Assembly: GCA_026398135.1 (NCBI GenBank)
Contig: JAPLTN010000004.1
Span: 1-64,000, forward strand
Direction: 5' to 3'
Origin: Verrucomicrobiota bacterium
GTDB taxonomy: Bacteria > Verrucomicrobiota > Verrucomicrobiia > Opitutales > Opitutaceae
DNA: 64,000 nt
Shown: in pieces, positions 7,882 to 16,509 of the stretch
How positions within the stretch are numbered: position 1 is the first letter of the stretch
Layout of the letters: each line of letters opens with the position of its first letter
Translations under genes and position numbers: made by a program
The notes under the pieces: model-generated
Told to the model about the DNA's origin: nothing
The model's database searches: none
Seen by the model: only the letters and a program-made list of their open reading frames with translations

Positions 7882-8483
7882 GTGCGCTCCTGTTTGCTCA
7901 GTTGTTGAAAGAGTTTTTGCAATTTTCTCCGCGCCCGGAAGGCGCGAACTTTGATAAGGGTGATGTTCCAACCGGTGATTTCACGAATTTCGACCAGAGT
8001 TTTCTGTTCCAGATCGAGCAGTTGCAGCACCATGCGGTCCTGCGGGGCGAGTTGATCGAGTAACTTGTGCACCAGCTCATGGGCCGCCAGAGCGTCCGCC
8101 GTATCCGCTGCGTCGTCGCGAGTGAGCACCGCGTCGAGTGTGTCCGCCTCTGTCTCGGATAAATCCGCCCAGCGCAGCTCAGGCCGGCGCCGCTGCGCCC
8201 GCAAGGCATCGATGCAGGTCGTCACCGCGATCCGCGACACCCAATGGGCGAGCGGCACCTGGCCTTGATATTGATCGAGTCGGGTGAACATTTTCAGAAA
8301 GATGTCTTGGGCCAGATCTTCTTCGCCCCCGCGCCGCGGCAGCCGGGCGCGAACGATGCGGATGACCTGCGGATAAAGATGCTCGACCAACGCCCGGGCC
8401 GCTTGCTGATCACCGGCCCGGATGCGCACCAGCCACGCCTCGACGTCGGGCGGCGGAGCATCGTCTTCGGCGTCAGGGGGCAT
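7878..8483 (-). CDS. ECF-family RNA polymerase sigma factor
   Basis: An alternative sigma factor of about 201 residues starting MPPDAEDDAPP. Region 2 covers about 25-95 (LYPQVIRIVRARLPRRGGEEDLAQDIFLKMF, then HWVSRIAVTTCIDALRAQRRR). Region 4 covers about 135-195 (LDQLAPQDRMVLQLLDLEQK, then EIREITGWNITLIKVRAFRARRKLQ). Region 3 is absent, as in all ECF sigmas. An upstream ATG at 8519 would add 12 residues. It is followed by two ATGA-coupled genes, a membrane protein and a Spy-like protein, an arrangement like the Cnr/Ncc metal-stress systems. It is divergent from leuA. Confidence 0.9.
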   Translation of the reverse strand: MPPDAEDDAPPPDVEAWLVRIRAGDQQAARALVEHLYPQVIRIVRARLPRRGGEEDLAQDIFLKMFTRLDQYQGQVPLAHWVSRIAVTTCIDALRAQRRRPELRWADLSETEADTLDAVLTRDDAADTADALAAHELVHKLLDQLAPQDRMVLQLLDLEQKTLVEIREITGWNITLIKVRAFRARRKLQKLFQQLSKQERT

Positions 8484-8515
8484 GGGAAAAAGGAGGGGAC
8501 TGCATGCACAAAAAC

Positions 8516-8565
8516 TCAAGACGAGCGTGCAACGACGGGGTTACGGCAAAAACCGCCCGTCTTGA
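8516..8565. promoter_or_regulatory. Inverted repeat in the leuA leader region
   Basis: TCAAGACG (8516-8523) pairs perfectly with CGTCTTGA (8558-8565) around a 34-base loop that itself contains GG/CC-rich complementary pieces. It lies 58 bases before the leuA ATG and upstream of the divergent sigma gene. It could be a leader structure for leuA or an operator. No leader peptide with leucine codons was found, so classical attenuation is not supported. Confidence 0.3.
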
Positions 8566-8623
8566 CTCCACCGGTCGCTGCCCTGCCTTTTCAAATCACG
8601 TAAATCCTGTTTTAACCGTAATC

Positions 8624-10288
8624 ATGTCCTTTTCCCCCGTCGGCAAATACACGCCCTTCCCCCCGGTTCGCCTGCCGGACCGCCAATGGCCCGACCGCAC
8701 CCACGCGCGGGCTCCCATCTGGTGCTCGGTGGACCTGCGCGACGGCAACCAGGCCCTCGCCCAACCCATGAGCGTGGAAGAGAAAATCGAGTATTTCGCC
8801 CTGCTCGTTTCCATCGGCTTTAAACAAATCGAGGTCGGCTTCCCCTCCGCCTCCCAGATCGAGTTCGATTTCTGCCGCCGCCTCATCGAGGAAAACCGCA
8901 TCCCGGACGACGTCTCCATCCAGATCCTCTGCCAATGCCGCGAGGACTTGATCGTGCGTTCACTCGAAGCCCTGCGCGGCGCGAAAAATATCATTTTTCA
9001 CCTCTACAACTCCACCTCGCCCAAACAGCGCGAATACGTGTTCAACGCCACCCGCGATGAGATCAAAGCCATCGCCGTCCACGGCATCACCTTGCTCAAA
9101 AAACACATGGGGCCGCTCGTCACCGCCGGTTCCCGCATCCGCCTCGAATACTCGCCGGAAAGCTTCACCAGCACCGAGCTCGATTTCGCCTTGGAGGTCT
9201 GCGAGGCCGTGACCGACGTCTGGCAACCCTCGCCGGACAACAAGATCATCCTCAACCTGCCCGCCACGGTCGAATACGCCACGCCCAATGTCCACGCCGA
9301 CCAGATCGAGTGGATGTGCCGCCACCTCACCCGCCGCGCCCTCACCGAGGTTTCGCTCCACACCCACAACGACCGCGGCACCGGCGTCGCCGCCACCGAA
9401 CTCGGCCTGCTCGCCGGCGCCGATCGCGTCGAAGGCACCCTCTTCGGCAACGGCGAACGCACCGGCAATCTCGACATCGTCATCGTCGCCCTGAACCTCC
9501 ATTCCCACGGCATCGAGACCGGCTTGGATTTCTCCAACCTGCCCCACCTGCGCGAGGTTTACGAGCGCTGCACCCGCATGGAGGTGCCCGCCCGCCAGCC
9601 CTACGCCGGCGACCTGGTTTTCACCGCCTTCAGCGGCTCCCACCAGGACGCCATCAAGAAATCCTGGCCTCACCAGAAGCCCGGCCACCCTTGGGATGTC
9701 GTTTACATTCCCATCGACCCGGCCGACCTCGGGCGCACCTACAAGGCCATTATCCGCATCAATTCCCAGTCCGGCAAAGGCGGCGTCGCCTACATCCTCG
9801 AAACCGAGTTCGGCTACCAGTTGCCCAAACTCATGCACAAGGAAATCGGCAAGGTCATCAACGACCTCGCCGACCAACGCGGCACCGAGCTCGCGCCCGA
9901 CGAGATCCTCGCCGCCTTCCAGCGCGAATACCTCGAACGCACCGAACCCGTCACCCTGCGCCAGTTTCGCACCACCGAACGCGGCGCGCAGGTGACCTGC
10001 GAAGCCGAACTCGTCGTGCGCGGCGAACCCTTCTTCATGACCGGCCAGGGCAACGGCCCCATCGACGCCTTCGTGCGCGGCCTCGCCGCCACCGACCGCG
10101 TGCCCGGCTTCGACGTGCAAAGTTACAACGAGCACTCCCTTGGCAGCGGCGCCGAGGCCAAAGCCGTCAGCTACATCCAGATCAAGCTCGCCGGCGGACG
10201 CACCTGCTTCGGCGCCGGCGTCGATACCAACATCGAGCTCGCCTCCATCCGCGCCATCGTCAGCGCGCTCAACCGCGCCCTGACCTGA
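8624..10288 (+). CDS. leuA: 2-isopropylmalate synthase
   Basis: Condenses acetyl-CoA with 2-oxoisovalerate, the first committed step of leucine synthesis. ATG at 8624 (MSFSPVGKYTPFPPVRLPDR) gives 554 residues, the length of the long alpha-IPMS type found in actinobacteria and yeast. Catalytic TIM-barrel motifs: WCSVDLRDGNQAL (about 32-44), the metal-binding SLHTHNDRG and LFGNGERTGN. A C-terminal LeuA regulatory domain (about 420-554) follows, in which leucine binds in homologues. No other leu gene is nearby. Confidence 0.95.
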   Translation: MSFSPVGKYTPFPPVRLPDRQWPDRTHARAPIWCSVDLRDGNQALAQPMSVEEKIEYFALLVSIGFKQIEVGFPSASQIEFDFCRRLIEENRIPDDVSIQILCQCREDLIVRSLEALRGAKNIIFHLYNSTSPKQREYVFNATRDEIKAIAVHGITLLKKHMGPLVTAGSRIRLEYSPESFTSTELDFALEVCEAVTDVWQPSPDNKIILNLPATVEYATPNVHADQIEWMCRHLTRRALTEVSLHTHNDRGTGVAATELGLLAGADRVEGTLFGNGERTGNLDIVIVALNLHSHGIETGLDFSNLPHLREVYERCTRMEVPARQPYAGDLVFTAFSGSHQDAIKKSWPHQKPGHPWDVVYIPIDPADLGRTYKAIIRINSQSGKGGVAYILETEFGYQLPKLMHKEIGKVINDLADQRGTELAPDEILAAFQREYLERTEPVTLRQFRTTERGAQVTCEAELVVRGEPFFMTGQGNGPIDAFVRGLAATDRVPGFDVQSYNEHSLGSGAEAKAVSYIQIKLAGGRTCFGAGVDTNIELASIRAIVSALNRALT

Positions 10289-10302
10289 CCCGCACGCTCA
10301 GC

Positions 10303-11439
10303 TCAAGCCCGGTCCACCCGGCGAAACAGCCACACCCCCGCCGCCGCATAAACCAGTGGCGGGGCCCACACCCACAGCTCGGGATGCAGCTTCGGGCTGC
10401 GCTCCAACATCCCGGTCAGCGCGGCCAGAAAGTAGTAGCCCAGCACCAGCACCACCGCGATGCCCAGATTGGCCGATGTCTCCTTGCGCGATACCTTTAT
10501 CCCCAACGGTACGGCTATGAACCCGAAGGCCAGCACCGCCAGACTGGCCGCCGCCTTTTCACTTATAACCACTGAAACGCGAGTCAGCTCGGACTTTTCC
10601 CTCGCCGTCGCACCCGCACCCTTGGCGATCAACTCCGCCTTCCGCGCCAACAATTGACCAATCGTCATCCAGTTGGCTTTCGGCCCGGCATGCATCGTCC
10701 CGAAAACCCCGTCCAAACGTAACTCCACCGTCATCGAATCGGAATTCCCCACCGGCTGCGGCTTGGAGAAATCCTCCGGCCGCTCGCGGTCGCGCGTCTC
10801 CACGCTGACATCGCGGAGGGTCAGCACCAAGCGGTTGTCCTCCTCGCGGAAATCGACCGCCCCCGACTTCGCCCGCGCCACGCTCACCACCCGCTTCTTC
10901 GCGTCCACCTCCCAAAGCCAGAAATCATTCAATTCCGCCCCGCGCCGCTCGCCCACGTAAACCACAAAACCCGGGAAATCCCGCACGAAGGTACGAGGCA
11001 CGATGAAATTCAACGGATTCTGCCTTACCGCCGCGAAAAGCATCGCACGGTACTCCGCCCTCGCCACCGGCATCAGATAAAAGTTCAAGGCCAGCGACAA
11101 CACCGCCGCCCCCCCCGAAATCAACCAGATCGGCCGCGCAACAAAACCGAGGCTCAGCCCCGCCGCCCGCATCGCCGTGATCTCCTGCTGGCTCGACATC
11201 CGCCCCAGCACCAGCAGCACCGCCGTCAGCAAACCGATGGGCAGCGCATACACCGCCACGAACGGCACCAGCAACCCCAGCAACTGCACCGCCGTCGTCA
11301 GCGGTATCTGGCCCGCCACCACATAACCCAGCAGATCCCGCAACCCCTGGCCCGCGATCAGCACAAACGCAAAGACACTCACCGCCGCCAGACAGGCGAC
11401 GGCGACATTGGCGAAGATATGACGTTGGAGGAGACCCAT
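10303..11439 (-). CDS. LptF/LptG-family lipopolysaccharide export permease
   Basis: An inner-membrane permease of the YjgP/YjgQ family, which extracts LPS from the inner membrane with the LptB ATPase. ATG at 11439 (MGLLQRHIFANVAV) gives 378 residues. There are three N-terminal membrane segments (about 10-130), a periplasmic jellyroll domain (about 150-270) and three C-terminal segments. AYRAMLFAAVRQNPLNFIVPRTF and EKAAASLAVLAFGFIAVPLGI are family-like blocks. Whether it is the F or G paralogue cannot be told, and no partner is adjacent. It is convergent with leuA and divergent from rlmN. Confidence 0.88.
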   Translation of the reverse strand: MGLLQRHIFANVAVACLAAVSVFAFVLIAGQGLRDLLGYVVAGQIPLTTAVQLLGLLVPFVAVYALPIGLLTAVLLVLGRMSSQQEITAMRAAGLSLGFVARPIWLISGGAAVLSLALNFYLMPVARAEYRAMLFAAVRQNPLNFIVPRTFVRDFPGFVVYVGERRGAELNDFWLWEVDAKKRVVSVARAKSGAVDFREEDNRLVLTLRDVSVETRDRERPEDFSKPQPVGNSDSMTVELRLDGVFGTMHAGPKANWMTIGQLLARKAELIAKGAGATAREKSELTRVSVVISEKAAASLAVLAFGFIAVPLGIKVSRKETSANLGIAVVLVLGYYFLAALTGMLERSPKLHPELWVWAPPLVYAAAGVWLFRRVDRA

Positions 11440-11506
11440 GGCGGGAGCGACTAACCATCGCGCGCTATTGCCAACAGTCCGGCGCGTGCGAGCGTATTGT
11501 CCAAGC

Positions 11507-12631
11507 ATGAAGTTCACGCCCGCCAAGCCGCCCCTCACCGGCGAGACCCTCGAAACCCTCACCACCCGCCTCCAAGAGCGCGGCGAACCCGCCTTTCGCG
11601 CCAAACAAATCCTCGAATGGGTTTATAAAAAGCGCGCCCGCTCCTGGGACGAGATGACCAACCTCGCCAAGCCCCTCCGCGCCTGGCTGGCCGAGACCTT
11701 CGAACTCATGCCCATCGGCCTGCTCTTCGACAAACAGTCCCGCGACGTCACCGACAAACTCCTCTTCGAGCTCGGCGACCGCGCCCTCATCGAGACCGTG
11801 ATCATCCGCGCCCCCCAGGAAGGCGTCGGCCTCGACGAATCCCGCAAAACCATCTGCATCTCCACCCAGGTCGGCTGCGCCATGGCCTGCCGCTTCTGCG
11901 CCTCCGGCCTCGCAGGCCTCAAACGCGATCTCAACGCCGGCGAGATCGTCGCCCAGCTCCTCCACGTCTGCTACCGCGAGGACGCCCACGATCCCCGCGC
12001 CCACGACGGCCTCGCCACCTTCGACAACATCGTCGTCATGGGCATGGGCGAACCCCTCGCCAACTACGACGCCGTCCTGCGCGCCCTCACCATCGTCAAC
12101 GCCGAGTGGGGCCTCGGTTTCGGCGCCCGCCGCATCACCCTCTCGACCAGCGGCCTGGTGCCAAAAATCCTCCAACTCGCCGACGAACCCCTCGGCTTCC
12201 GCCTCGCCATCTCCCTCCACGGCGCGACCAACGAAGTGCGCGAGAAAATCATGCCGGTCAACAAAGCCTACCCGCTCGAAAAACTCATCCCCGCCATCCA
12301 GACGTTCACCGAAAAACACGGCCGCATGGTGACGCTGGAGTTTATTCTCATCGAAGACGTGAACGACACCCTCGAACAAGCCGCCGCCCTGCGCGACATC
12401 GCCGCCGAGCCCCACGCCCACGTTAACCTGATTCCCTACAACACGGTGGAAGGCCTGCCTTGGAAACGCCCCTCCGGCAACCGCATGGAACGCTTCGCCG
12501 ACGTGCTTCGCGACGCCCGCGTGCCCGTGACCCTGCGCCGCGAAAAAGGCCACGACATCGACGCCGCCTGCGGCCAGCTCCGCCTGAAAACCGAAAAAGA
12601 CCGCGAGGCCATGGCCGCCGCCGCCGGCTAA
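11507..12631 (+). CDS. rlmN: 23S rRNA (adenine2503-C2)-methyltransferase / tRNA A37 methyltransferase
   Basis: A radical-SAM enzyme that methylates C2 of A2503 in 23S rRNA and A37 in some tRNAs. ATG at 11507 (MKFTPAKPPLTG) gives 374 residues. The 4Fe-4S site is CAMACRFC (CxxxCxxC, about 122). VVMGMGEPLANYD and ISLHGATNEVREKIMPVNKAYPL split around residue 240 are typical. The C-terminal DIDAACGQL carries the second catalytic cysteine that forms the methylated intermediate. An in-frame start at 11438 is rejected because it would overlap the divergent permease start. Confidence 0.96.
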   Translation: MKFTPAKPPLTGETLETLTTRLQERGEPAFRAKQILEWVYKKRARSWDEMTNLAKPLRAWLAETFELMPIGLLFDKQSRDVTDKLLFELGDRALIETVIIRAPQEGVGLDESRKTICISTQVGCAMACRFCASGLAGLKRDLNAGEIVAQLLHVCYREDAHDPRAHDGLATFDNIVVMGMGEPLANYDAVLRALTIVNAEWGLGFGARRITLSTSGLVPKILQLADEPLGFRLAISLHGATNEVREKIMPVNKAYPLEKLIPAIQTFTEKHGRMVTLEFILIEDVNDTLEQAAALRDIAAEPHAHVNLIPYNTVEGLPWKRPSGNRMERFADVLRDARVPVTLRREKGHDIDAACGQLRLKTEKDREAMAAAAG

Positions 12632-12664
12632 ATCTAGTCCGCGTTCAAGTTTAAACTATCTCGG

Positions 12665-12732
12665 AAATTGGCCGGGGACGGCCAACGCTACACAAAGAAG
12701 GTTGCTGTGGAGTTTGCCGTCCCCGGCCAATT
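12665..12732. repeat. Dispersed palindromic repeat, copies B and C in inverse orientation
   Basis: Copy B (12665-12690) is the reverse complement of copy A near the left edge. Copy C (12716-12732) lies in the opposite orientation. AATTGGCCGGGGACGGC (12666-12682) pairs perfectly over 17 bp with 12716-12732, and the 33-base spacer holds a second complementary pair, CCAAC/GGTTG. This pair-of-repeats layout resembles a BIME/REP doublet or a tiny MITE. It sits between the convergent ends of rlmN and the next gene and could also stop transcription from both sides. The rest of 12632-12838 shows no gene. Confidence 0.75.
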
Positions 12733-12838
12733 AGATAGTGTCGGGGTGTTACATGGATTCACTTCCTCCTGTATCGTGCGCACAAATGCCTGAGGCTCTT
12801 CCTTCGGCGACAAAACGGATCCACTTTGGGATTAAACC

Positions 12839-14497
12839 TTACTTCTGCACCGCCGGCGCGGGAGGCGGGGCGGTTAACTTGGCGTACTCCGTCTCCCAGC
12901 GTGAGATCTGGGTAAAATCCCGCACCGTCCGGGCGATTTCCATCCCCTGTTTCAAGACCAGAATCCGTTGCGCGGGGGGCAACTCCGCCCCGAGCAGGCG
13001 TTGCATTAACTTCATGCCGCCGGGCGCGTCCTCCGCCGCTTGCAACGCGCTCGCCGCCGCCAGCACCAGCGGCCAATCCGCCGGACGCCACTTCGGCAAT
13101 AGGGCAAAAATCCCCAGGCTGCGCCGCGCCGCCGCCGCGTCGCCCGCGCTCAGTTGCAAATTCGCCAGACTCAAGGCGAGCGGCAGGCTGGGGTTTTGCC
13201 TCAAACCGGCCTGCCCCAAGGCCAGCGCCTCCTCGCTCCGCCCCGCCGCCGCCAGAAGACGCATGCGCCGCAGCCGCGCATAAGGCTCCAACGCAGGCGG
13301 CAAACTCGCCCGGCGCTCCCATTGCGCCTCGGATGTCACGGCAAAGGGCCGATACAGCGGGTCGCCTATTACCACGGCCTTCCAACTCAGGGCATTGATC
13401 GAAAAAAGTGCCGCCCGGCCCAGCGGCTCGCCCCGCGCCAAGGCTTTTAACAACAACTGCGGCTGATGGGTAAATTGCAGGTAGGGCTCGGCGACATTGC
13501 CAAAGGTCGCCGTCACCCCTTTCGCCACCAAGGGCCCCGTCCACGCCCGGCTGGCGGAACGCATGGTGACCGCCGAATAACTGTGGATGTGCAGCGCGAT
13601 CGCCCCGACCGGAAAACGGAAACCCGGCGCGTTGAACGGCCCGTTGGCATCGCCCGCATACCAGCCGAAATAAAGCGCCGTCGCGTCGAACCGCGCAAAC
13701 TCCGGCAGGGTCGCCCCCTCGCGGTCGATGTCGGTCTCGAAGCCGAGCGCCGCCAGTTCAGGCGCGCAGGCCTCCAGCCACTCGTCGCCCTGCCGGTGCG
13801 GGCCGCCTGTATCCAAATAAGCACGCCCGCTCAGCCCGTCTCGCTCAGCCACCAGCGCGCGATCCACCAAGCCCTTGGCGTCGGCCAAGGTCGGCCCATC
13901 GAGCCGCCCCACCGGTACGATCTGCTCGCGCAGAAACGTGGATGGATTGTTTTGGTTAAAAAGCGGGTTGGGCACGAACGCCGCGATGGGCGGGTTGCCC
14001 GTCGCCAGCAGCGCGAGTTCGGAATCGACCGAGGCCTCCGTGTTCTGCAACGCCGGGTTGGCGGTCAGCGGATTCGACTTCGCATCGTAAAGCACCGCGT
14101 CGTGCGCCACGCGCAAGGGCACGCCGCGACAAATCACCAGGGCCTCCAGCCGGTGCCCGGAGGATACCACTCGCACGCGACCCACCGCATCCTTGGTTTC
14201 GGAAACCGAGGCCAGCATCCAGCCACGCGCCGCCGCCTCGCGCACCAAGGGGTTCCAGATCGTGACGGCGAACTCTCCCCAGGTGATTTCCTCGGTCAGC
14301 GGCATGGTCAGCGCGACAATGGCGGATTCATCCAAGCCGCGCTGCGCCAAGTAATAGCGGGCAAGTTCCAGCGACTCCGGATCATCGCGATTGGCCAGCA
14401 CCGCCACCGTCGGCGTCGCCGCAAACGCCGGACTCAGCCACCCTCCGCAGGCGGCAACAAGGCACAGGATGAGACGAACTAAGACGCGATTTCGCAC
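12839..14497 (-). CDS. TIGR03790-family secreted protein
   Basis: A secreted protein of unknown function belonging to the TIGR03790 family, seen mainly in Verrucomicrobia, Planctomycetes and Acidobacteria. A GTG at 14497 places the signal peptide (VRNRVLVRLILCLVAACGGW...AFA) at the N-terminus and gives 552 residues; an in-frame start at 14545 adds 16. Family-like blocks: ESLELARYYLAQRGL, LEALVICRGVPLRV, ASVDSELALL, ALYFGWYAGD, and AVVIGDPLYRPF near residue 350. After about residue 375 come TPR-like helical repeats (EALALGQAGLRQNPSLPLALSLA). The enzymatic activity is unknown. Confidence 0.85.
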   Translation of the reverse strand: MRNRVLVRLILCLVAACGGWLSPAFAATPTVAVLANRDDPESLELARYYLAQRGLDESAIVALTMPLTEEITWGEFAVTIWNPLVREAAARGWMLASVSETKDAVGRVRVVSSGHRLEALVICRGVPLRVAHDAVLYDAKSNPLTANPALQNTEASVDSELALLATGNPPIAAFVPNPLFNQNNPSTFLREQIVPVGRLDGPTLADAKGLVDRALVAERDGLSGRAYLDTGGPHRQGDEWLEACAPELAALGFETDIDREGATLPEFARFDATALYFGWYAGDANGPFNAPGFRFPVGAIALHIHSYSAVTMRSASRAWTGPLVAKGVTATFGNVAEPYLQFTHQPQLLLKALARGEPLGRAALFSINALSWKAVVIGDPLYRPFAVTSEAQWERRASLPPALEPYARLRRMRLLAAAGRSEEALALGQAGLRQNPSLPLALSLANLQLSAGDAAAARRSLGIFALLPKWRPADWPLVLAAASALQAAEDAPGGMKLMQRLLGAELPPAQRILVLKQGMEIARTVRDFTQISRWETEYAKLTAPPPAPAVQK

Positions 14498-14591
14498 GGG
14501 TGACTGTAGCGTGAAGCCAAGCACCTTTTTAAGTCGAGGCCGCAAGCGCGGCGTTGCCGTTACGCTCCACTCGCTCCAGCCACGCGAACGC

Positions 14592-14882
14592 TCAGCGTTT
14601 TTTACCCAACAAGGACGAAAGCAGCGGGGCCCAGCGCAACACGCCGGCGAGGCGGGTCAGGCGCTGGAGCACGGATTGCCGCACGAGCAGACCGAGGGAC
14701 GCCATGCCCACACGCGCGAGCGGCGGCAATTCACGCACCATCGCCACCGCGCGATCCAGCCACTCCACCGGACGGCCAACGTCACGCGCGGCCACGACAC
14801 ATTCCGCCCGGCTTACCGCGATGGCGCGTCGCAGCACCGCCTTGTGCGCGGCGAGACGTATCAGTTCTTGGCGAGGATACAT
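14592..14882 (-). CDS. YqjK-like small protein
   Basis: A 96-residue basic protein (MYPRQELIRLAAHKAVLRRA...) with no clear membrane span but an amphipathic C-terminal half ending LSSLLGKKR. It overlaps the end of the upstream holin-like gene by 22 bases. Position after DUF883 and DUF1469 genes matches the E. coli yqjD-yqjE-yqjK order, and size and basic character fit YqjK. Similarity is by context and composition rather than a diagnostic motif. Confidence 0.65.
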   Translation of the reverse strand: MYPRQELIRLAAHKAVLRRAIAVSRAECVVAARDVGRPVEWLDRAVAMVRELPPLARVGMASLGLLVRQSVLQRLTRLAGVLRWAPLLSSLLGKKR

Positions 14883-15250
14883 GCGCGGTCTTCGGCCAGT
14901 TCACTGATGGTAGCGGCGAAGGGTTGAGGCTGACGCGAGAGGTAGCGACGAAAGGCGATCAACACCGCGACAAACACCGCCGCATAGAGACCGGCCAAGC
15001 CGCCCAACACCCACAACCGGGCGCTTTCCCAAAAAAGATAGACCAGCAGCAGGCTGGCGAAGGTGATCGCCATCATGCCGCTGAAAACCACCGCGCTGAT
15101 CCAGATAAAGATCTGAATCAGGCGGAGTTTTTCCTCCTGCAATTCGGCGGAGAGCAGCGCGATGCGCTGCTCCACACTGGCAATCAGGCCTTCGCACAGA
15201 TTGCGCAGCGCCCCCATGAAGCCGGCCGACGAAAGCGGATTAAAGGCCAT
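14861..15250 (-). CDS. Phage-holin-family / YqjE-like membrane protein (DUF1469)
   Basis: A 129-residue inner-membrane protein. An N-terminal amphipathic helix (LRNLCEGLIASVEQRIALLS) is followed by two membrane segments (about 48-72, IFIWISAVVFSGMMAITFA, and about 78-100, LWVLGGLAGLYAAVFVAVLI) and a short basic tail. This is the YqjE arrangement. In E. coli YqjE sits beside YqjD, a ribosome-binding membrane protein of stationary phase; here the DUF883 gene precedes it by 17 bases. The precise function is not known. Confidence 0.8.
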   Translation of the reverse strand: MAFNPLSSAGFMGALRNLCEGLIASVEQRIALLSAELQEEKLRLIQIFIWISAVVFSGMMAITFASLLLVYLFWESARLWVLGGLAGLYAAVFVAVLIAFRRYLSRQPQPFAATISELAEDRACILAKN

Positions 15251-15267
15251 GATCGAGGTTAGGTTGC

Positions 15268-15585
15268 TTACTTGCTACGACGCCCAAGCAACACGCCGAG
15301 GATGAGTCCGGCGCCGGCCGCAATGGCGAGGGATTGATACGGGTTGGCGCGAATGGCCTGGTCGGTGCACTGGGCGCCGGCGACCGCGCGGGCCTTGGCG
15401 CAGGAGTAAAGATGCGAGACGCGTTCCTGCGCGGCGTCGAAACGGGTGCGCAACGCGCTGACCGCATCAGCGGTATGTTCAGTGAGGGAATCGCCCATCA
15501 TCTTTTCGGCTTCAAGGACGAGCGCTTGCAGGTCGTTGAGCAGTTCTTTGGGCGAGGAGGCGGAGCTTTCGTTGGGTGATTTCAT
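15268..15585 (-). CDS. DUF883 / YqjD-ElaB-like membrane-anchored protein
   Basis: A 105-residue protein with a long helical, charged N-terminal part (LLNDLQALVLEAEKMMGDSLTE split near residue 20, then SALRTRFDAAQERVSHLYS). The C-terminal anchor ANPYQSLAIAAGAGLILGVLLGRR is the hallmark of the DUF883 family. E. coli YqjD and ElaB bind ribosomes and localise them to the membrane in stationary phase; conservation of that role here is inferred. First gene of the YqjD-YqjE-YqjK-like unit. Confidence 0.85.
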   Translation of the reverse strand: MKSPNESSASSPKELLNDLQALVLEAEKMMGDSLTEHTADAVSALRTRFDAAQERVSHLYSCAKARAVAGAQCTDQAIRANPYQSLAIAAGAGLILGVLLGRRSK

Positions 15586-15621
15586 AATATTTAGGTTCTA
15601 ACGGAAAGGGATTGTGGAGCT

Positions 15622-15828
15622 TCAGCCGACGCGGGGGCCGCGCACCAAGCCGGCCAGGCCGACCACGGCCGCGATAGTGCCGCCGATAAGCATCCAAATG
15701 CTTTTTTCGGTCGGCGAGCCGGTGAAGAAACGCGAGAAACTGGAACTCAGCGAATCGGAGGCATTCAGTCCGTAAACGACCAGAATGATGCCGCCGACGA
15801 GCAACGCGAGGGGGATGACTTTGTTCAT
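15622..15828 (-). CDS. DUF3185-family small membrane protein
   Basis: A 68-residue protein starting MNKVIPLALLVGGIILVVYG. The layout is two membrane spans (about 4-22 and 44-64) joined by a short loop with SDSLSSSFSRFFTGSPTEKSIW, the signature of the DUF3185 family. The function is unknown. An in-frame start at 15849 would add seven residues (MLLFPDS) but would leave only eight bases to the Dps stop. It belongs to the same envelope/stress cluster as the DUF883 and Dps genes. Confidence 0.8.
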   Translation of the reverse strand: MNKVIPLALLVGGIILVVYGLNASDSLSSSFSRFFTGSPTEKSIWMLIGGTIAAVVGLAGLVRGPRVG

Positions 15829-15857
15829 AGAATCGGGGAAAAGGAGCAACCGCGCAC

Positions 15858-16352
15858 TCAGCTCGTCTCGGCGGATTCATCCTCGATTTGCGCGCGGAGC
15901 AGCCAGGAGGTTTTCTCATGCCACTCCATCAGCCCGGTGAGGAAATCAGCCGTGCCGGCATCGTTAAAACTACCGGAGCACGAGGCACTGTCGGTGCGGA
16001 GCCGTATGACCAGATCCTCATGCAGCGCGACCAAGGCGGCCACCATCTGGCTCGCCGCCATGCCGGTGCCCGCAATCGCCGATGAGCGGACGGTTTTGGC
16101 AATATCCGCGAAGCTGCCGCGGGCGCCGATACCGATGGAGCGGGCGCGTTCCGCGACTTCATCGATCCACGTGGCCACCTGGCCGTACTGCGCCTCGAAT
16201 TGCTGGTGCAGGCTGAGGAATTCCGGGCCGGTGACATTCCAATGATAATCCCGGGTGGTGAGATAGAGCATGGTCTCATCCGCCAGCAGCAGATTGAGTA
16301 TCTGGCCGATTTCCAGGCGGGCTTCGTCGGTCAAACCAAGATTCGTTTTCAT
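15858..16352 (-). CDS. dps: Dps-family DNA-binding ferritin-like protein
   Basis: A 164-residue Dps/ferritin-like protein that forms dodecamers, oxidises and stores iron, and protects DNA from peroxide. Ferroxidase-site residues appear in DYHWNVTGPEF (His and Trp, about 35), HQQFEAQYGQVATWIDEVAERARSIG (split near residue 55; H, D and E ligands) and a C-terminal TGLMEWHEKTSWLLRAQ. The N-terminus is short, lacking the lysine-rich DNA-binding tail of E. coli Dps. A terminator lies beyond it only after the beta-barrel gene, which is transcribed separately. Confidence 0.92.
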   Translation of the reverse strand: MKTNLGLTDEARLEIGQILNLLLADETMLYLTTRDYHWNVTGPEFLSLHQQFEAQYGQVATWIDEVAERARSIGIGARGSFADIAKTVRSSAIAGTGMAASQMVAALVALHEDLVIRLRTDSASCSGSFNDAGTADFLTGLMEWHEKTSWLLRAQIEDESAETS

Positions 16353-16455
16353 ATAAGATAAAGTCGGGACGATACGCGGATTAGCGCCGGTGCGATATAA
16401 GGCCTTACCCTACTTGTTCGGTTGAAGTCGGCAGGCTTGTCCTTGCCGGGAACGC

Positions 16456-16486
16456 ACAAAAAAGCCTCCGTAAAAAACGGAGGCTT
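16456..16486 (-). terminator. Intrinsic terminator after the beta-barrel gene
   Basis: Minus strand: AAGCCTCCG and CGGAGGCTT form a perfect 9-bp stem (16462-16470 with 16478-16486) with loop TTTTTTA, followed by a T-rich tail. It sits 23 bases after the stop of the beta-barrel gene and upstream of dps. Confidence 0.85.
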
Positions 16487-16509
16487 GGGAAGTCAGTCAC
16501 CAGGCGTGC

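Noticed and set aside
8960-10135. 391-codon minus-strand open frame over leuA
   Set aside because: Antisense shadow of leuA.
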